This document shows positions 35,592 to 45,814 of a stretch of DNA of 64,000 nt, one piece after another; the first letter of the stretch is position 1, and the number at the start of each line of letters is the position of its first letter. Below the pieces are notes generated by a model. The model had not been told where the DNA came from. It saw only the letters and a list, made by a program, of their open reading frames with translations, and searched no databases. Position numbers and translations under genes: made by a program. Location: NCBI GenBank assembly GCA_023376005.1, contig CM042145.1:102243140-102307139 (forward strand), in the 5' to 3' direction. The DNA is from Doryteuthis pealeii. Lineage: Eukaryota; Mollusca; Cephalopoda; Myopsida; Loliginidae.

Positions 35592-36083
35592 CAGGGATCA
35601 CCAAACTACGGCCTGCGAGCCGGATCCGACCCGTGAAGGCATTCTATCAGGCCCACCGACGGTACTTGAATTTGTTTGTTAAAACGTACAACTTATGTAT
35701 GCGAGCAAGCCTTTTCAAAATTGAAATAAGTGAAACCAACCCATTGAACGAAATTGACTGATAAACATTTGAAAGCAATTCTCTTGATTAAGTAGAAATT
35801 CCAAACCAAACATTGACGATATTTGAAAGGCAAACTTCAGTTTCACAAATCTCACTAAACCTTTCTACTAACGCTCTTTGATAATGTTTTTGAAAATAAA
35901 AATGTTGGTTAAATTTGTTTTTACTCATCCATGAATATAACATGGAAAGATTAATTTTGTTTTACATCTTTTTCTCAGAGATTTCGTTTTGGCTAGCAAG
36001 TATTGAACATAATGATAATGCGGCCCGCGCTCGTTATTTTTTCAATTATCCGTCCGACCGTGAAAAAAGTTTGGTGATCCCTG
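35592..36083. mobile_element. Nonautonomous hAT-like element
   Basis: Terminal inverted repeats CAGGGATCACCAAACTACGG and its complement near TTTGGTGATCCCTG, with CGGCC-rich subterminal text typical of hAT (Charlie-like) elements. The flanking 8-mers TCTTAGAA and TCATTTAA match at 5 of 8 positions, an eroded target-site duplication at best. It is 492 bp long, with no transposase. Confidence 0.75.
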
Positions 36084-36139
36084 TCATTTAAGATCAACTA
36101 AGAACTTATTGCCATTATGTCTGAAAACAACGTTTAAAC

Positions 36140-36235
36140 ATGGAACTTAAACAACGTTTCGGCCGATATGCCCTCCGGCCTTCTTCAGGTATTTCTTGTC
36201 GGACTCGGGAACCTTCTTTTCGAACTCGGGAACTT
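36140..36235 (-). mobile_element. SINE family C fragment
   Basis: Plus text CAACGTTTCGGCCGATATGC, GGCCTTCTTCAGGTATTTC: the reverse 3' half of the SINE that follows in forward orientation. Confidence 0.7.
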
Positions 36236-36600
36236 AGACACATGGCCGAATGGATAAGGTAGTTAGGTTAAGACAGTTCTAAGTGACAGTTATCTCTGGA
36301 ACCCGGGTTCAATCCTGAGTGAAAGCAGTTAGAAAAAATAATTAATTAACACAACTCCTACCCCAGCTATGGTTAGCGGAATGAGAACAGGCTACCCCCG
36401 TGGACTAAATAAAGGGTTAGGTTCAAAGTTCCGTGATGGCTCCCGAATACGACAAGAAAGTTCCCGAGTTCGAAAAGAAGGTTACCGAGTCCGACAAGAA
36501 ATACCTGAAGAAGGCCGGAGGGCATATCGGCCGAAACGTTGTACAAGTAACAATGAAGATGGGGACAATAGTCCGAATAACGCAGATAATACTAATCTTC
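36236..36600 (+). mobile_element. tRNA-derived SINE, family C, best full-length copy
   Basis: Head with A box TGGCCGAATGGATAAGG and B box GGGTTCAATCC, as in a Ser/Leu-like tRNA. The body has CAGGCTACCCCCGTGGACTA and three 21-bp units with CCCGA(G/A)T(T/A)CGA, then GAAGAAGGCCGGAGGGCATA, CGGCCGAAACGTTGTACAAG and GATGGGGACAATAGTCCGAA. Other copies: 4165-4712, 11808-12190, 37905-38285, 38800-39135, 52738-52890. Confidence 0.8.
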
Positions 36601-36689
36601 AAGCCTCATCTCAAACATTCAGAGAAATGGAACTTAAAGATGAAAGAATTGTGTGGTGAGATTTCTTATCTTTTGCAGTTGGTGAACTA

Positions 36690-37645
36690 ATTTGATGCGA
36701 CAAGCATATCAATACTAAAGAATACATTAATATTTTCGGGAAGGGACTACTACCAACAATTGTTATATTCGGTAAATCGAGTAAATATCATTTTACAACA
36801 TGATAAAACATCTCATCAAACTGATAAATGGACAAAATGTGTATTTCTGAAAACTCATTACAAGTGATTTTTTGACCTGGAGAAAATCCAGATTTAAATC
36901 CAATTGAAAATAACGAAAAATATCAAGGAGAAGAAAAACTGGAATTCAAACCTGATGTACTCGGCTTAGAAATTGACCTTGTGTCACATCCTGATTATAG
37001 AGAGGTATGGGTAAATATATACTCAGACAATACCTTTTAGAAATATATGAATCCAATTATTCTTCCTCCAGCTTTGGGTAAAATAGTTAGGCAAACTAGG
37101 CTCTTTAACCTTGGTTAGGAAACCGGTCTAGAAGGAAAAACTCTGAATTCAACCCTGTCAAACTCCACTTAAAAATTGATATCGTGTCACATCCTGATTG
37201 CGGAGGGCGTTGGGTAAATATTTACAAGTGATGTTCTGACGTGGAAAAAATCCAGATCTAAATCCACTTGAAAATATTTGGAGTGTAATAAAAAAAAAAA
37301 TTAAAGCAGTCTAGTAAAATTGACTGTTCTTTAGTCATGGTTAGGCAACTAGTCTAGGAGAAGGCAACCTCTGAATTCAAACCAGCAGTACTCTTCTTAA
37401 AAATTGACCTTGTGCCACCTCCTGATCGTGGCGGAGTAGATACATACAAGTGATGTTCTGACGTGGAGAAAATCCAGATCTAAATCCAATTGAAAATATT
37501 TGGAGTATAATAAAAAAAAAAATGAAAGTTGTCTGGTAAGATGTTTTCTAATGTGAATACACTGTGGGTAAACAATTGAGAATGAGTGGGAAAATATTTC
37601 TATTGAACAATGTAAGAAACTGTCAGACAAAATGCCGAAAAAGAA
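36690..37645 (+). pseudogene. Tc1-like transposase remnant, rearranged with SINE-A pieces
   Basis: Conceptual pieces include ILQHDKTSHQTDKW, then NPDLNPIENIWSIIKKKM (37465-37520), which matches the Tc1 catalytic-end motif SPDLNPIENLW, and finally SIEQCKKLSDKMPKKN before a stop at 37645. The DLNPIEN block occurs three times (about 36880, 37255, 37475), separated by family-A SINE tails (36955-37220, 37330-37445). Stops and frameshifts make it nonfunctional. Confidence 0.75.
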
Positions 37646-37904
37646 TTGATTTACTTAAAAATTCCCATGCTAAAGCCATTCCATATTAAAAAGGATTTAT
37701 TATGTCTACATATTGAATGTCTTGTTTTATATCTTTCTTACTTATGTTAACTCTTCTTCAATATAATTATAAATATGACCCAAGCTCAGTTTTTTTTTGC
37801 CACCCACTGTACATTCTCTGCTTCCACCTTTGCTAAATAGAGAATATATTCAAAATAGAAATTAGACTGAACAAGATCTTAGAAGAATAGAAAAAATCTC
37901 GTAT

Positions 37905-38285
37905 TATTTGGATTTTTCGGACTGTTGTCCCATCTTCATTGTTATATACACAACGTTTCGGTCGATGTGCCCTCCGGCCTTCTTCAGATATTTTTTGTCG
38001 AACTCGGAATCTTCTCGGATTCGGGAACCTTCATATCGAACTTGGTAACTTTCTTATTGAACTCTTCATGTCATAATTGGGAGCCTTCACGAACCGAAAC
38101 CTTTATTCAATCCATTAGAATAGACTACTCATTCCGTTAACCATGACCGGGTACAAGTATTAAGCTATGTTAAGTATTATATATTATTATCACCCTTAGG
38201 CCAGGATTGAACCTGCAACCTACAGATGACTGTCACTTAGAACTGAATTAACTCAACCCTTATATTCATTTCACCATGTGTCTAA
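37905..38285 (-). mobile_element. SINE family C
   Basis: Full-length minus copy: 3' end at left (plus text ACTGTTGTCCCATCTTCATT), tRNA-like head at right with GGTTCAATCCTGGCC and a decayed A box near ACACATGGTGAAATGAATA. Confidence 0.75.
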
Positions 38286-38288
38286 CTG

Positions 38289-38466
38289 GAAAAAATCCTT
38301 TTACCTTTAATAATTTAATTTTCCCGAAATTCCGAAAAAATCCTTTTACCTTTAATAATTTAATTTTTCCGAAATTCCGAAAAAATCCTTTTACCTTTAA
38401 TAATTTAATTTTTCCGAAATTCCGAAAAAATCCTTTTACCTTTAATAATTTAATTTTTCCGAAATT
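38289..38466. repeat. 45-bp minisatellite, four copies
   Basis: Unit starts at 38296, 38341, 38386 and 38431 (TCCTTTTACCTTTAATAATT, then TTCCGAAATTCCGAAAAAA). The period is exactly 45, which keeps frames open on both strands; those ORFs are artefacts. It lies between a family-C SINE and a 5S-like SINE. Confidence 0.93.
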
Positions 38467-38468
38467 TA

Positions 38469-38640
38469 GCCTTTGGGTTTTGTTGGTTGTTTTACGACAT
38501 ACCAAGCCTCTTTCGGTCATTTAATACTGAATCAAGTCATTTTGATAAACAAAGGACTCAGGTTGCTTACATTACACGCTGTTGCTTAAGCGGTCACCCA
38601 ATTAAGTACTGAATAGATACATCGCTGCTTAACTGGGTTT
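38469..38640 (-). mobile_element. 5S-rRNA-headed SINE, copy 3
   Basis: Minus text: GTTAAGCAGCGATG, CAGTACTTAATTGGGTGACC, GCTTAAGC, then body CTTTGTTTATCAAAATGACT and tail TTGGTATGTCGTAAAACAAC. Confidence 0.65.
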
Positions 38641-38799
38641 AGAGTGGATATCGTGTTATTAAATTTCCCTGTTATGTTACATGATGGAATGGCGAGATCT
38701 ATTATTGACAGGTAGCGTAATCCCTATTACTGTACAGATTTTAACTGCTGATACTTGACATCTGACCATTCTACAAAAATAATATTTTCTCTTTATCTA

Positions 38800-39135
38800 T
38801 CATCTGCGTTATTCGGACTATTGTCCTCATCTTCATTGTTATCTGTACAACGATTCGGCCGATGTGCCCTCCGGCCTTCTTCGGGTATTTCTTGTCGGAC
38901 TCGGGAACTTTCTTTTCGTAATCGGGAGCCACCACGAAACTTTGAACCCAACCCTCTATTCAGTCCACGGGGGAATCCTGTTCTCATTTCGCTAACCATA
39001 GCTGGGGTAGAGGCGTTAAGCTGTGTTAATTATTATTCTATGTTACTGCCGCCCTTGATCAAGATTGAACCTGCAATCAGAGATAACTGACACTTAGAAC
39101 TGTCACTTAACCTTTGTACTGGATTGTCCAATTGG
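38800..39135 (-). mobile_element. SINE family C
   Basis: Plus text GTACAACGATTCGGCCGATG, GCCTTCTTCGGGTATTTC, CAGTCCACGGGGGAATC; the head at right is decayed. It is followed by a small palindrome around TGTCCAATTGGACACATG at 39125-39170. Confidence 0.72.
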
Positions 39136-39179
39136 ACACATGAGTTGTCATGTGTCCAATTGGACACTCCAGTGTGAAT

Positions 39180-39705
39180 TTTAAGAACTTATAAACCTAA
39201 TGTCTTGTTTTCGCTAGAATATCTACCTATTCACTTATGTATTATTTTTTTACCTGGACTCATATTTTTTAATTTTATTTTTTAGTCTGATCTAGCCTTT
39301 TTAATTATGGGTTCCCATATTGTATTCATTTCTATGCTCGGTCTACTTAACAACCCACTACAGCCTATCATATGAGCTGATTCTTTGAGGCGTTTTCTCA
39401 TCCAATGTTCTTTATTATTTCTCTATCTATTATTCTAACTTAATCCCATAAGGGCAGATGGTTTCCCTTTTCATTCCATATATGGTCAGCCATACCCGAC
39501 TTTTCTATCTCTCCTCGGACCACTGCTTTACGATGTTCTTCTAGTCTTACTTTGAGTGGACAGGCATGTTCCACCTTTGTATACTTTGCCACAGCTGCAT
39601 GGGATGGAATACACGCAATTCTTGGTCATGTATTCTGTTGGGGGCTTGACTCGGAGGAGATGTTTACGAAGAGTCGAGTCACTCCTGAATGTTGTCCTGT
39701 TGTCT
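39180..39705 (-). pseudogene. Penelope-like retroelement fragment with GIY-YIG endonuclease text
   Basis: The minus strand gives TEYMTKNCVYSIPCSCGKVY (about 39580-39640), the CxC and GIY-YIG-type start typical of Penelope-like elements, and, after a one-base shift near 39545, VRLEEHRKAVVRGEIEKSG and MADHIW (39480-39545). RT is absent. The left part (39180-39460) is AT-rich and probably 3' UTR. Confidence 0.78.
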
Positions 39706-40469
39706 GTTTCAACTTTATTAAGTCTCATCAGCGATGTATACTAACGATTTCCCTCCGACAGAAATCGAAACCGGTAGTCCAGCAGGCAAAGTCTGTAACT
39801 TTACCGCTCGGCCATTCGATTTCTGTCGGAGGGAAATTGTTAGTATACATCGATGATGAGACTTAATAAAGTTGAAACAGATTGTACGATGTTCTAGCAT
39901 CGCATGATCATTTGCGAGATTCACTTGTCATGGTTATTTTCTATAATTATCGAATTTTATACGATATTCGCATTGTAATTGCCTTCAAGCAAAAATATAA
40001 ATAATAATATATACTTTATTCAACAATGCTTCTAAAAAACAAACATCCAAAAATCTTATTTCCTTCACCGGGGCATGTGTCTGGTTTGTTGTTATTTACT
40101 CAACGTCCGCGTACCTCATATCGTAGAGGCGTGCTAGTATCATTGACAGGTTAATTTCGCAGGGATTGTACGATGCGAACAGTTGACCGAGCGGTAAAGT
40201 CACAGACTTTGCCTGCTGGACTACCGGTTTCGATTTCTGTCGGAGGGAAATCGTTAGAATACATCGCTGATGAGACTTAATAAAGTTGAAACAGACTGTA
40301 CGATGTTCTAGCATCGCATGATCATTTGCGAAATTCACTTGTCATGGTTATTTTCTATAATTATCGAATTTTATACAATATACGCATTGTAATTGCCTTC
40401 AAGCAAAAATATAAATAATGATAATATATACTTTATTCAACAATGCTTCTAAAAAACAAACATCCAAAA

Positions 40470-40473
<4 letters not shown>
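39706..40473. mobile_element. Three tRNA-like SINE (family H) pieces, two of them forming a palindrome
   Basis: 40183-40473 is a plus copy: head GACCGAGCGGTAAAGTCACA and B box GGTTTCGATTTC, then CTGTCGGAGGGAAATCG, GAGACTTAATAAAGTTGAAA. 39706-39812 is the same in reverse and 39813-40060 forward without the head, so the two face each other as a palindrome. A further reverse copy is at 48922-49225. The GAGCGGTAAAG A box resembles Ser/Leu-like tRNAs. Confidence 0.72.

Positions 40474-40558
<85 letters not shown>
40474..40558. repeat. (TA)n-(TG)n microsatellite
   Basis: (TA)n 40474-40521 then (GT)n to 40558. Another (TA)n lies at 40866-40905. Confidence 0.95.
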
Positions 40559-40560
<2 letters not shown>

Positions 40561-40863
40561 TATAATAAAAAATTGAAAAAACACAGGTTTAAATGAGTTA
40601 AGTGGTGAGTTTATTGGCCGACGCTACAGTGTTTCGATCTATTAATTAGATCATCTTCAGGGCTTTTGTTGGTATGTGGAAGGTGATACATTTTTTTTTA
40701 TCTCAGAATAAGGAGAAAGGCGAGTAATAGTCCTTGTTTATCGGTCTGTTTAAAATTTGAAGTCTGAGAAAAAAAGAACGTTGAAAAAATGAACGGTTTG
40801 AAATATGACGTCAAATATTCTTTTTTTGCGGTGTGAGTATTAGAATGTGTAAGTGTTTGTATC

Positions 40864-40908
<45 letters not shown>

Positions 40909-41340
40909 TAAAAGTACACAACTGACTGATATGGAGGGGATAATTCTATTTGGGATCATCAATATCCCCTGTACATACACAGTGCATGATGCAAACTTAT
41001 AGATTTATGCCAGGATTTTTACAAATCCCTAAGAGAGCTCAATATATGATAACTAATAGATTCATTATATACATAGCAATATCTATACTTTCAAATAAAG
41101 AAAAACTTAACAAACCGTCATTTGGCTATTATAAATTATTTCTACCGGAACTCAATAAATGAGCTTAGTATCACAGATAGCCACTACACAATGACAGAGA
41201 AAACAAACTATAATAGATAAAATATTTTTTTCCTTTTATTTCTCTTTTATAAAACCAGTGAAAACTTCTTTTCAAACACACCCATATAAAACCTTATATA
41301 AAATGACAATAATAACAATAACAGAAAATCAATCAAATAC

Positions 41341-41345
<5 letters not shown>
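40559..41345. other. Intergenic stretch between TA microsatellites
   Basis: 40610-40665 carries GTGTTTCGATCTATTAATTAGATC, cited in part as TCGATCTATTAATTAGATCA, a small palindrome. Otherwise no recognised feature. Confidence 0.4.
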
Positions 41346-41400
<55 letters not shown>

Positions 41401-42183
41401 ATTGGTAATTTGCTTGAAGCATTGTTAAGTATGTTATAAAATAATAAAATTTGAAGGCAATACAATGCGTATAAAACTAAAAACAAAAAGATGGTTTTTT
41501 TTTTGTCTTATCAATTTCAAAGAAACTTTATCATCAGAGACGAAAATCAGAAATGGACGTGCTTAAGTTGTTTTTTTTTTTTGCGTGGTGATACTTTCTT
41601 TTTTTTTCCTTCTTTTTTTCCCCTCTTTTCTCTTTTCTCCTCCCTTCCCCCTTGTTTTTGTTATGAATGAAATGGGCGAATAACTGCAATTTCTCTTTTT
41701 TTTTTTTTCTAAATATTTTTTTTTTGAGAACGAATGCTTAAGATCCTACCTTGTATATGTATCTGATATTGTCTGTTTATCATCCGGTCAAAATTGCGAC
41801 AATGTATTGTGGCAAACATGGCAACAATGTATCCATCCAATTCAAAATGAAAAGTCGGTTATGGAAGATTTTTTTATGCTTAGCTTTCATTTTCTTTTCT
41901 TTCTCTTTCTTTCTTTTTTGTTTTGATTCTTTCTCTTTCTCTCCCTTCTCTAATAGAAGGGGGAAGGGAGGAGAAAAGAGAAAAAGAAGAAGAGGGAAAA
42001 AAAGAAGGAAAAAAAGAAAAGAAAGTATCACCACGCAAAAAAAAAAAAAAAACAAACTTAAGCACGTCCATTTCTGATTTTCGTCTCTGATGATAAAGTT
42101 TCTTTGAAATCGATAAGACAAAAAAAAACATCTTTTTGTTTTTATTTTTTATACGCATTGTATTGCCTTCAAATTTTAATATT

Positions 42184-42228
<45 letters not shown>
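41346..42228. mobile_element. About 740-bp foldback element bracketed by (TA)n
   Basis: (TA)n 41346-41397 and 42189-42228 bracket arms 41445-41655 and 41955-42175, inverted copies with ATGATAAAGTTTCTTTGAAA, AAGCACGTCCATTTCTGATT and a purine/pyrimidine block. The centre (41656-41954) is unique. The Lys/Phe-rich ORFs on both strands are artefacts. Confidence 0.82.
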
Positions 42229-42233
<5 letters not shown>

Positions 42234-42540
42234 GTTCAAAAATAACAAAAAAAGTTTGTTTCTTTTAATATATAAAAACATTTTATTAAATACACATTAC
42301 AAATACAAAAAAATAATAAAAATATTGTTCATAATACTTTTGTAAAAATTCAAGTTCACATTTTGTAAACTTTCAGTTATGTTTTCACCCGGGCAATTTC
42401 TTTCTGAAAGAGAAAATAAATTTGAATAAGGGGAAATTTTCAGTATAAAATTAAAACAGGCTACATATCAATTCATTCATAAAATAATCGTTAGGATGTG
42501 TACGGGGTCCATTTATTTGTGGGTGATACTATATACGATG
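42229..42540. other. AT-rich intergenic stretch
   Basis: No gene or named repeat. Confidence 0.4.
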
Positions 42541-42752
42541 GTGGGGCTGAAAAGTTCATAGGCTGAAAAGTTAATAAGCTCACGTCATATCTGCTGTTCA
42601 TTACTTTTCCAACCAATGAGATCTAAGCACTGCAACACCGATGGAAGTAGTGTATGGACGTAAGAGGGACTATATTGAAAAAATAAACCTCATTTGGTCA
42701 CATTCCATAAGAGTATCTTGGTAAGCCTTTGAACTTTTCAGCCGACCCGTGT
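42541..42752. mobile_element. Mariner-like solo fragment
   Basis: Left end GGCTGAAAAGTTCATAGGCT and right end AAGCCTTTGAACTTTTCAGC are inverted. The inside has a short frame with GRKRDYIEKI, reminiscent of the C terminus of mariner-type transposases, but is too short for certainty. Confidence 0.5.
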
Positions 42753-42827
42753 ATACATATTGAAGATCGGTATATATAAATAGAAAATTCTTTGTTAGAT
42801 AAGGGTGATAATCCCCACCTCCTCCTC

Positions 42828-42829
<2 letters not shown>

Positions 42830-42880
<51 letters not shown>

Positions 42881-42889
42881 TGGATGACT

Positions 42890-42936
<47 letters not shown>
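42830..42936. repeat. (CA)n and (TA)n microsatellites
   Basis: (CA)n 42829-42879 with one G interruption; (TA)n 42893-42936. Confidence 0.95.
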
Positions 42937-42938
<2 letters not shown>

Positions 42939-43089
42939 TAGGATAAAAAAGTATCTAGAATGAAACTTTAAATTTTAGAATTTTGATAAAGACGTGTGCA
43001 TAGCTGAGCAACTTATATAATAAAGGGACGATGTCTAGACGTCTAGACGAATCAGTGGCAATGTGAAAAAAATCATGCAGCCAGTTTCT

Positions 43090-43400
43090 ATATATATATA
43101 TATATTTTTTTTTTTTTACAGCGATTCTTCACCAAACACAAGATTATGAAAATGCATCAGTCTCGATCCTCATCAAACCATAACCCCCTCGACTCTGCGT
43201 GACTTTTCCTTATTTTCTTAACTGGAAATTCATCTCAAGTGTAAAATTTGAAAACGTGAAGGACTAACACGGCACAGCATTACACCAATATCAAAAGAGG
43301 AATTTCAGAAGTGGTCCGACGAATAAAAAAAACTCGCTGGAATAAGTGTGCTGAATACCAAAAGTACTACTTTGAAGAAAATTAACGTTTCAGTCTTTGT
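43090..43400 (+). pseudogene. Mariner-like transposase C-terminal remnant
   Basis: Broken plus-strand frame with FTKHKIMK, SSNHNPLDSA, LFLIF and, later, RIKKTRWNKCAEYQKYYFEEN cited in part as RWNKCAEYQKYYFEEN. The order matches the mariner end (PYSPDLxPxDFFLFP ... RWxKCIxxxGxYFE) with stops. Dead copy. Confidence 0.6.
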
Positions 43401-43483
43401 TCATTTTTGTCTTGGTAAATACAGTTTCAGACCTGATATTTAAAAAAAATAAGTTTAATTTTTTTAAAACGCCATTCGTTTGT

Positions 43484-43945
43484 TTGTTTGTTTATTGATT
43501 TTAACGGCATATCAACCCGTCTGGGGTTATGTCATGCCTAACGGTTAGGAAGTTATACATATCGTGTATTTATATTTAGTAATTTTTTTTAGTAATTGGT
43601 TTTATCAATGTGTTAGCATTATTGGGGATTATGTTGTATGGTATTGATTTGTTTCATGTCTATATTCTATGGTATAATTTTATTTCCCTAAAAAAATAGA
43701 GAATATCCTCCACGTTGACATTTTCAAACAGATCTTTCATATTGTTTGCTTTAAAATAACGGTTTCTGATGTGAGCAAGAAAGCTGCATTCCATGAATAA
43801 GTGTTTAACTGTCAAAGGTGTTTGACATGTTCCATATTGTGGTTGTTGTTCTTGTTTGAGTATATTGGAGTGAAGAATTCTATTTATACCATAATTTTGT
43901 AACGGGGGTGGAGGCGATACATACTTATAGAAGGATATTAATAAG
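43484..43945 (-). pseudogene. LINE 3' end: C-terminal coding part and 3' tail
   Basis: The minus-strand frame 43660-43945 reads YGTCQTPLTVKHLFMECSF, IRNRYFKANNMKDLFENVN and ILYFFREIKLYHRI, a Cys/His-containing C terminus typical of non-LTR elements downstream of RNase H. The 3' UTR follows, ending GGTTGATATGCCGTTAAAAT and (CAAA)n at 43484-43500. The tail is shared with several short repeats in this window, making this element the likely mobilising partner. Confidence 0.75.
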
Positions 43946-43973
43946 ATTTCATTATTATGTTGAACTAGCAGGA

Positions 43974-44406
43974 CCTGTGGATATACCACAGTATGATATA
44001 ATTATTACAACGTTTGATATGTTTAATTAAGAGCTATTGCATTTAGTTCAATATGTAAAAAGTATAATAGTCTTGATTTAACTCTCTCTCATTCTTTTTT
44101 TTTTCTTTTCATTATGTTCGATTGAAACAGATTAATGTTATCGCTTCCGTACGTTCATCCCCTCTCTATGTCTTTCACCTACTGTCTTTCTTTCTTTCTT
44201 TCTTTTTTCTTTCTTTATTATTATATTTTTCAGTGTAGCATGTCCTTTTTCTCGCCTTTCTTTTTTTTTAATAATAAAAACGGAATTGTCAATTATTTAG
44301 CTGAGGTGATGACACACATGAGAAATATCAATTCGGCGGATAAGCAACACCAGATAATTAGGATTTATTTTTGCATTTCATCTTTGAGGATTTGGACGGT
44401 CTCTTT
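43974..44406 (+). mobile_element. ACTAGC-headed element (CCTGTGG subfamily)
   Basis: Starts ACTAGCAGGACCTGTGGATA, with the hairpin CCTGTGGatatACCACAG, and is homologous to 16721-17163 to its end at TTTGGACGGTCTC. It includes the T-rich (TTTC)n tract at 44188-44215. Confidence 0.65.
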
Positions 44407-44474
44407 TTTAATCAGAGTCTGTTGCAAGATGATAACGGTCGTACAATTAAGGAACACGAGTATTGATATATAAA

Positions 44475-44618
44475 TTCGATAGGATGGCGCACAAAAAAAA
44501 ACCCTCTTAAGAAACAACCACACAAAAATGTAAATATGAACGTGCAATGAACGTGATTCCATAACCTCAAGACATAAAATAACCCTACACATGTTGAAAT
44601 GCCGTTAAAATTAATCAG
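44475..44618 (+). repeat. Dispersed repeat with the shared LINE tail
   Basis: CTCTTAAGAAACAACCAC, GTGCAATGAACGTGATTC, ACATAAAATAACCCTACAC, then GTTGAAATGCCGTTAAAAT. The sister copy 54985-55118 ends GGGTTGACATGCCGTTAAAA. Probably the 3' end of the same LINE or of a SINE that uses it. Confidence 0.6.
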
Positions 44619-44667
44619 TCAATGAACCTTTCTTATATTGGATTCTAATGAGGAACATTTTAAAGTA

Positions 44668-45606
44668 ACTAGCTAGAATATGCGCCCTCCAGGCGTAAAT
44701 ATTTAAGTTTCAATGTAATGAAATATATCAAATCAAAAAGACTAACGAAATTAAATAAGAACGTATATAAAAGAATTACAATTATTTTAATTACATTTTA
44801 ATTAGTTTCTATATAAAATCATTCATAGGATTGATTCTAATATGTTAGAGAAGAAAACAAGAGACCAATAACACCAAGTAATTATTTATTAAACCCAGTT
44901 TTGTTAAACTAATATGCAAATTAACCACACCATATATTATGTAAACCTTTATTTTTTAGTGATATATAAGACACATTGCAGAATTTTAAACGTATTAATA
45001 TAGGTATACCCAATTTGTCAAAAAATCCGTGTTTTTACAAAACAAATTTACAAAATTCATTCATTGATAAATCAACAATGAAAATTTCATTAAAATCGGC
45101 TAATTCCCTGATTTTTGGTAATTTTTTTTCAATCGGGAGCGTTAAATTTATTTAGTAAACACGGATTTTACGGGCATAAAGCGGTCATCTTAAGATATAT
45201 TTGATCAAAATTGACCGAAAAAATAGTTTTAAATGAATCAAAAATAAATTACATGTGTAATATTATTTTGCTTTTTTTTTTTTTAATTTTTTTTTTTTTA
45301 CTGATATTCATTATGTTACAACTTTTCGACTTAGACAAAAATTTAACCTTAAATAATCGATTTAATTAATTTTAATTCGTTTTTAAAATGAAAAGCAGAC
45401 GAAAATTTGGGTATACCTATGCTAATAATATGCGCTGTTTTGAGGTAAATTTAACTAGGATTTTCATAGAGACATCGTTAATAGATAAGATTTATTGTAT
45501 TATTTAATGATTTTACTATAGATTAAATACTCATTGATAAACTTACGCAAATCCTGACGTAGTTATGGTTACATACAGACAGATCCCGAATCTCCATTAT
45601 AATAAG
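44668..45606 (+). mobile_element. ACTAGC-type hairpin element containing a nested TIR element
   Basis: Runs from ACTAGCTAGAATATGCGCCC (hairpin GCGCCctccaGGCG) to TCCATTATAATAAGA. It is longer than its relatives because 44999-45420 is an insertion with inverted ends TAGGTATACCCAA and TTGGGTATACCTA. Its right end touches the chitinase polyadenylation signal. Confidence 0.68.
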
Positions 45607-45608
45607 AT

Positions 45609-45614
45609 TTTATT
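45609..45614 (-). terminator. Candidate polyadenylation signal AATAAA of the chitinase gene
   Basis: The hexamer AATAAA on the minus strand begins 10 nt downstream of the chitinase stop codon. It sits a few bases before the end of an ACTAGC-type hairpin element (44668-45606), so sequence just past the cleavage region may be transposon-derived. The 3' UTR would be unusually short if this signal is used. Confidence 0.5.
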
Positions 45615-45623
45615 GACTCACCT

Positions 45624-45805
45624 TTAAATTTCTGATGAAGGGGAACATAAGACATTGTCTTCCCAATCGCAAACGTTTGCTACTTGGTCCCAAAGTGTGT
45701 ACTGCGGACATGTCTTGGCATAGCCTTTACCATTAAAACACATCCAAAACTTTCGACAATTCTTTGGGTCGGACATAAAGCCTCCATTTTTGCCAGTGCA
45801 CGGAT
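45624..45805 (-). CDS. Chitinase chitin-binding domain 2 (CBM14), terminal coding exon with stop
   Basis: This last recognised exon encodes a second six-cysteine module: PCTG, NC, WMC, KTC, NVC, VLC, with the aromatic motif KFWMC. It then reads SPSSEI and stops at TAA (45624-45626). It enters in phase 1, as the previous exon requires, and its acceptor AG (45806-45807) follows a long T-run. The intron before it is about 9.4 kb and full of repeats. Directly after the stop the strand reads AAAG-GTGAGT, a near-perfect splice donor at the position equivalent to the end of the preceding module exon, and then AATAAA. The six exons give 318 residues of the C-terminal part of the protein. Confidence 0.95.
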
Positions 45806-45814
45806 CTGTATAAG

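Noticed and set aside
35592..36083. Intact 8-bp target-site duplication for the hAT-like element
   Set aside because: The flanks TCTTAGAA and TCATTTAA agree at only 5 of 8 positions, so the family call rests on the terminal repeats alone.
38266..38524. ORFs encoding four 15-residue repeats on each strand
   Set aside because: A 45-bp minisatellite keeps any stop-free frame open; no start context or conservation.
41751..42158. Overlapping Lys-rich and Phe-rich ORFs on both strands
   Set aside because: Produced by the inverted purine/pyrimidine blocks of a foldback element.
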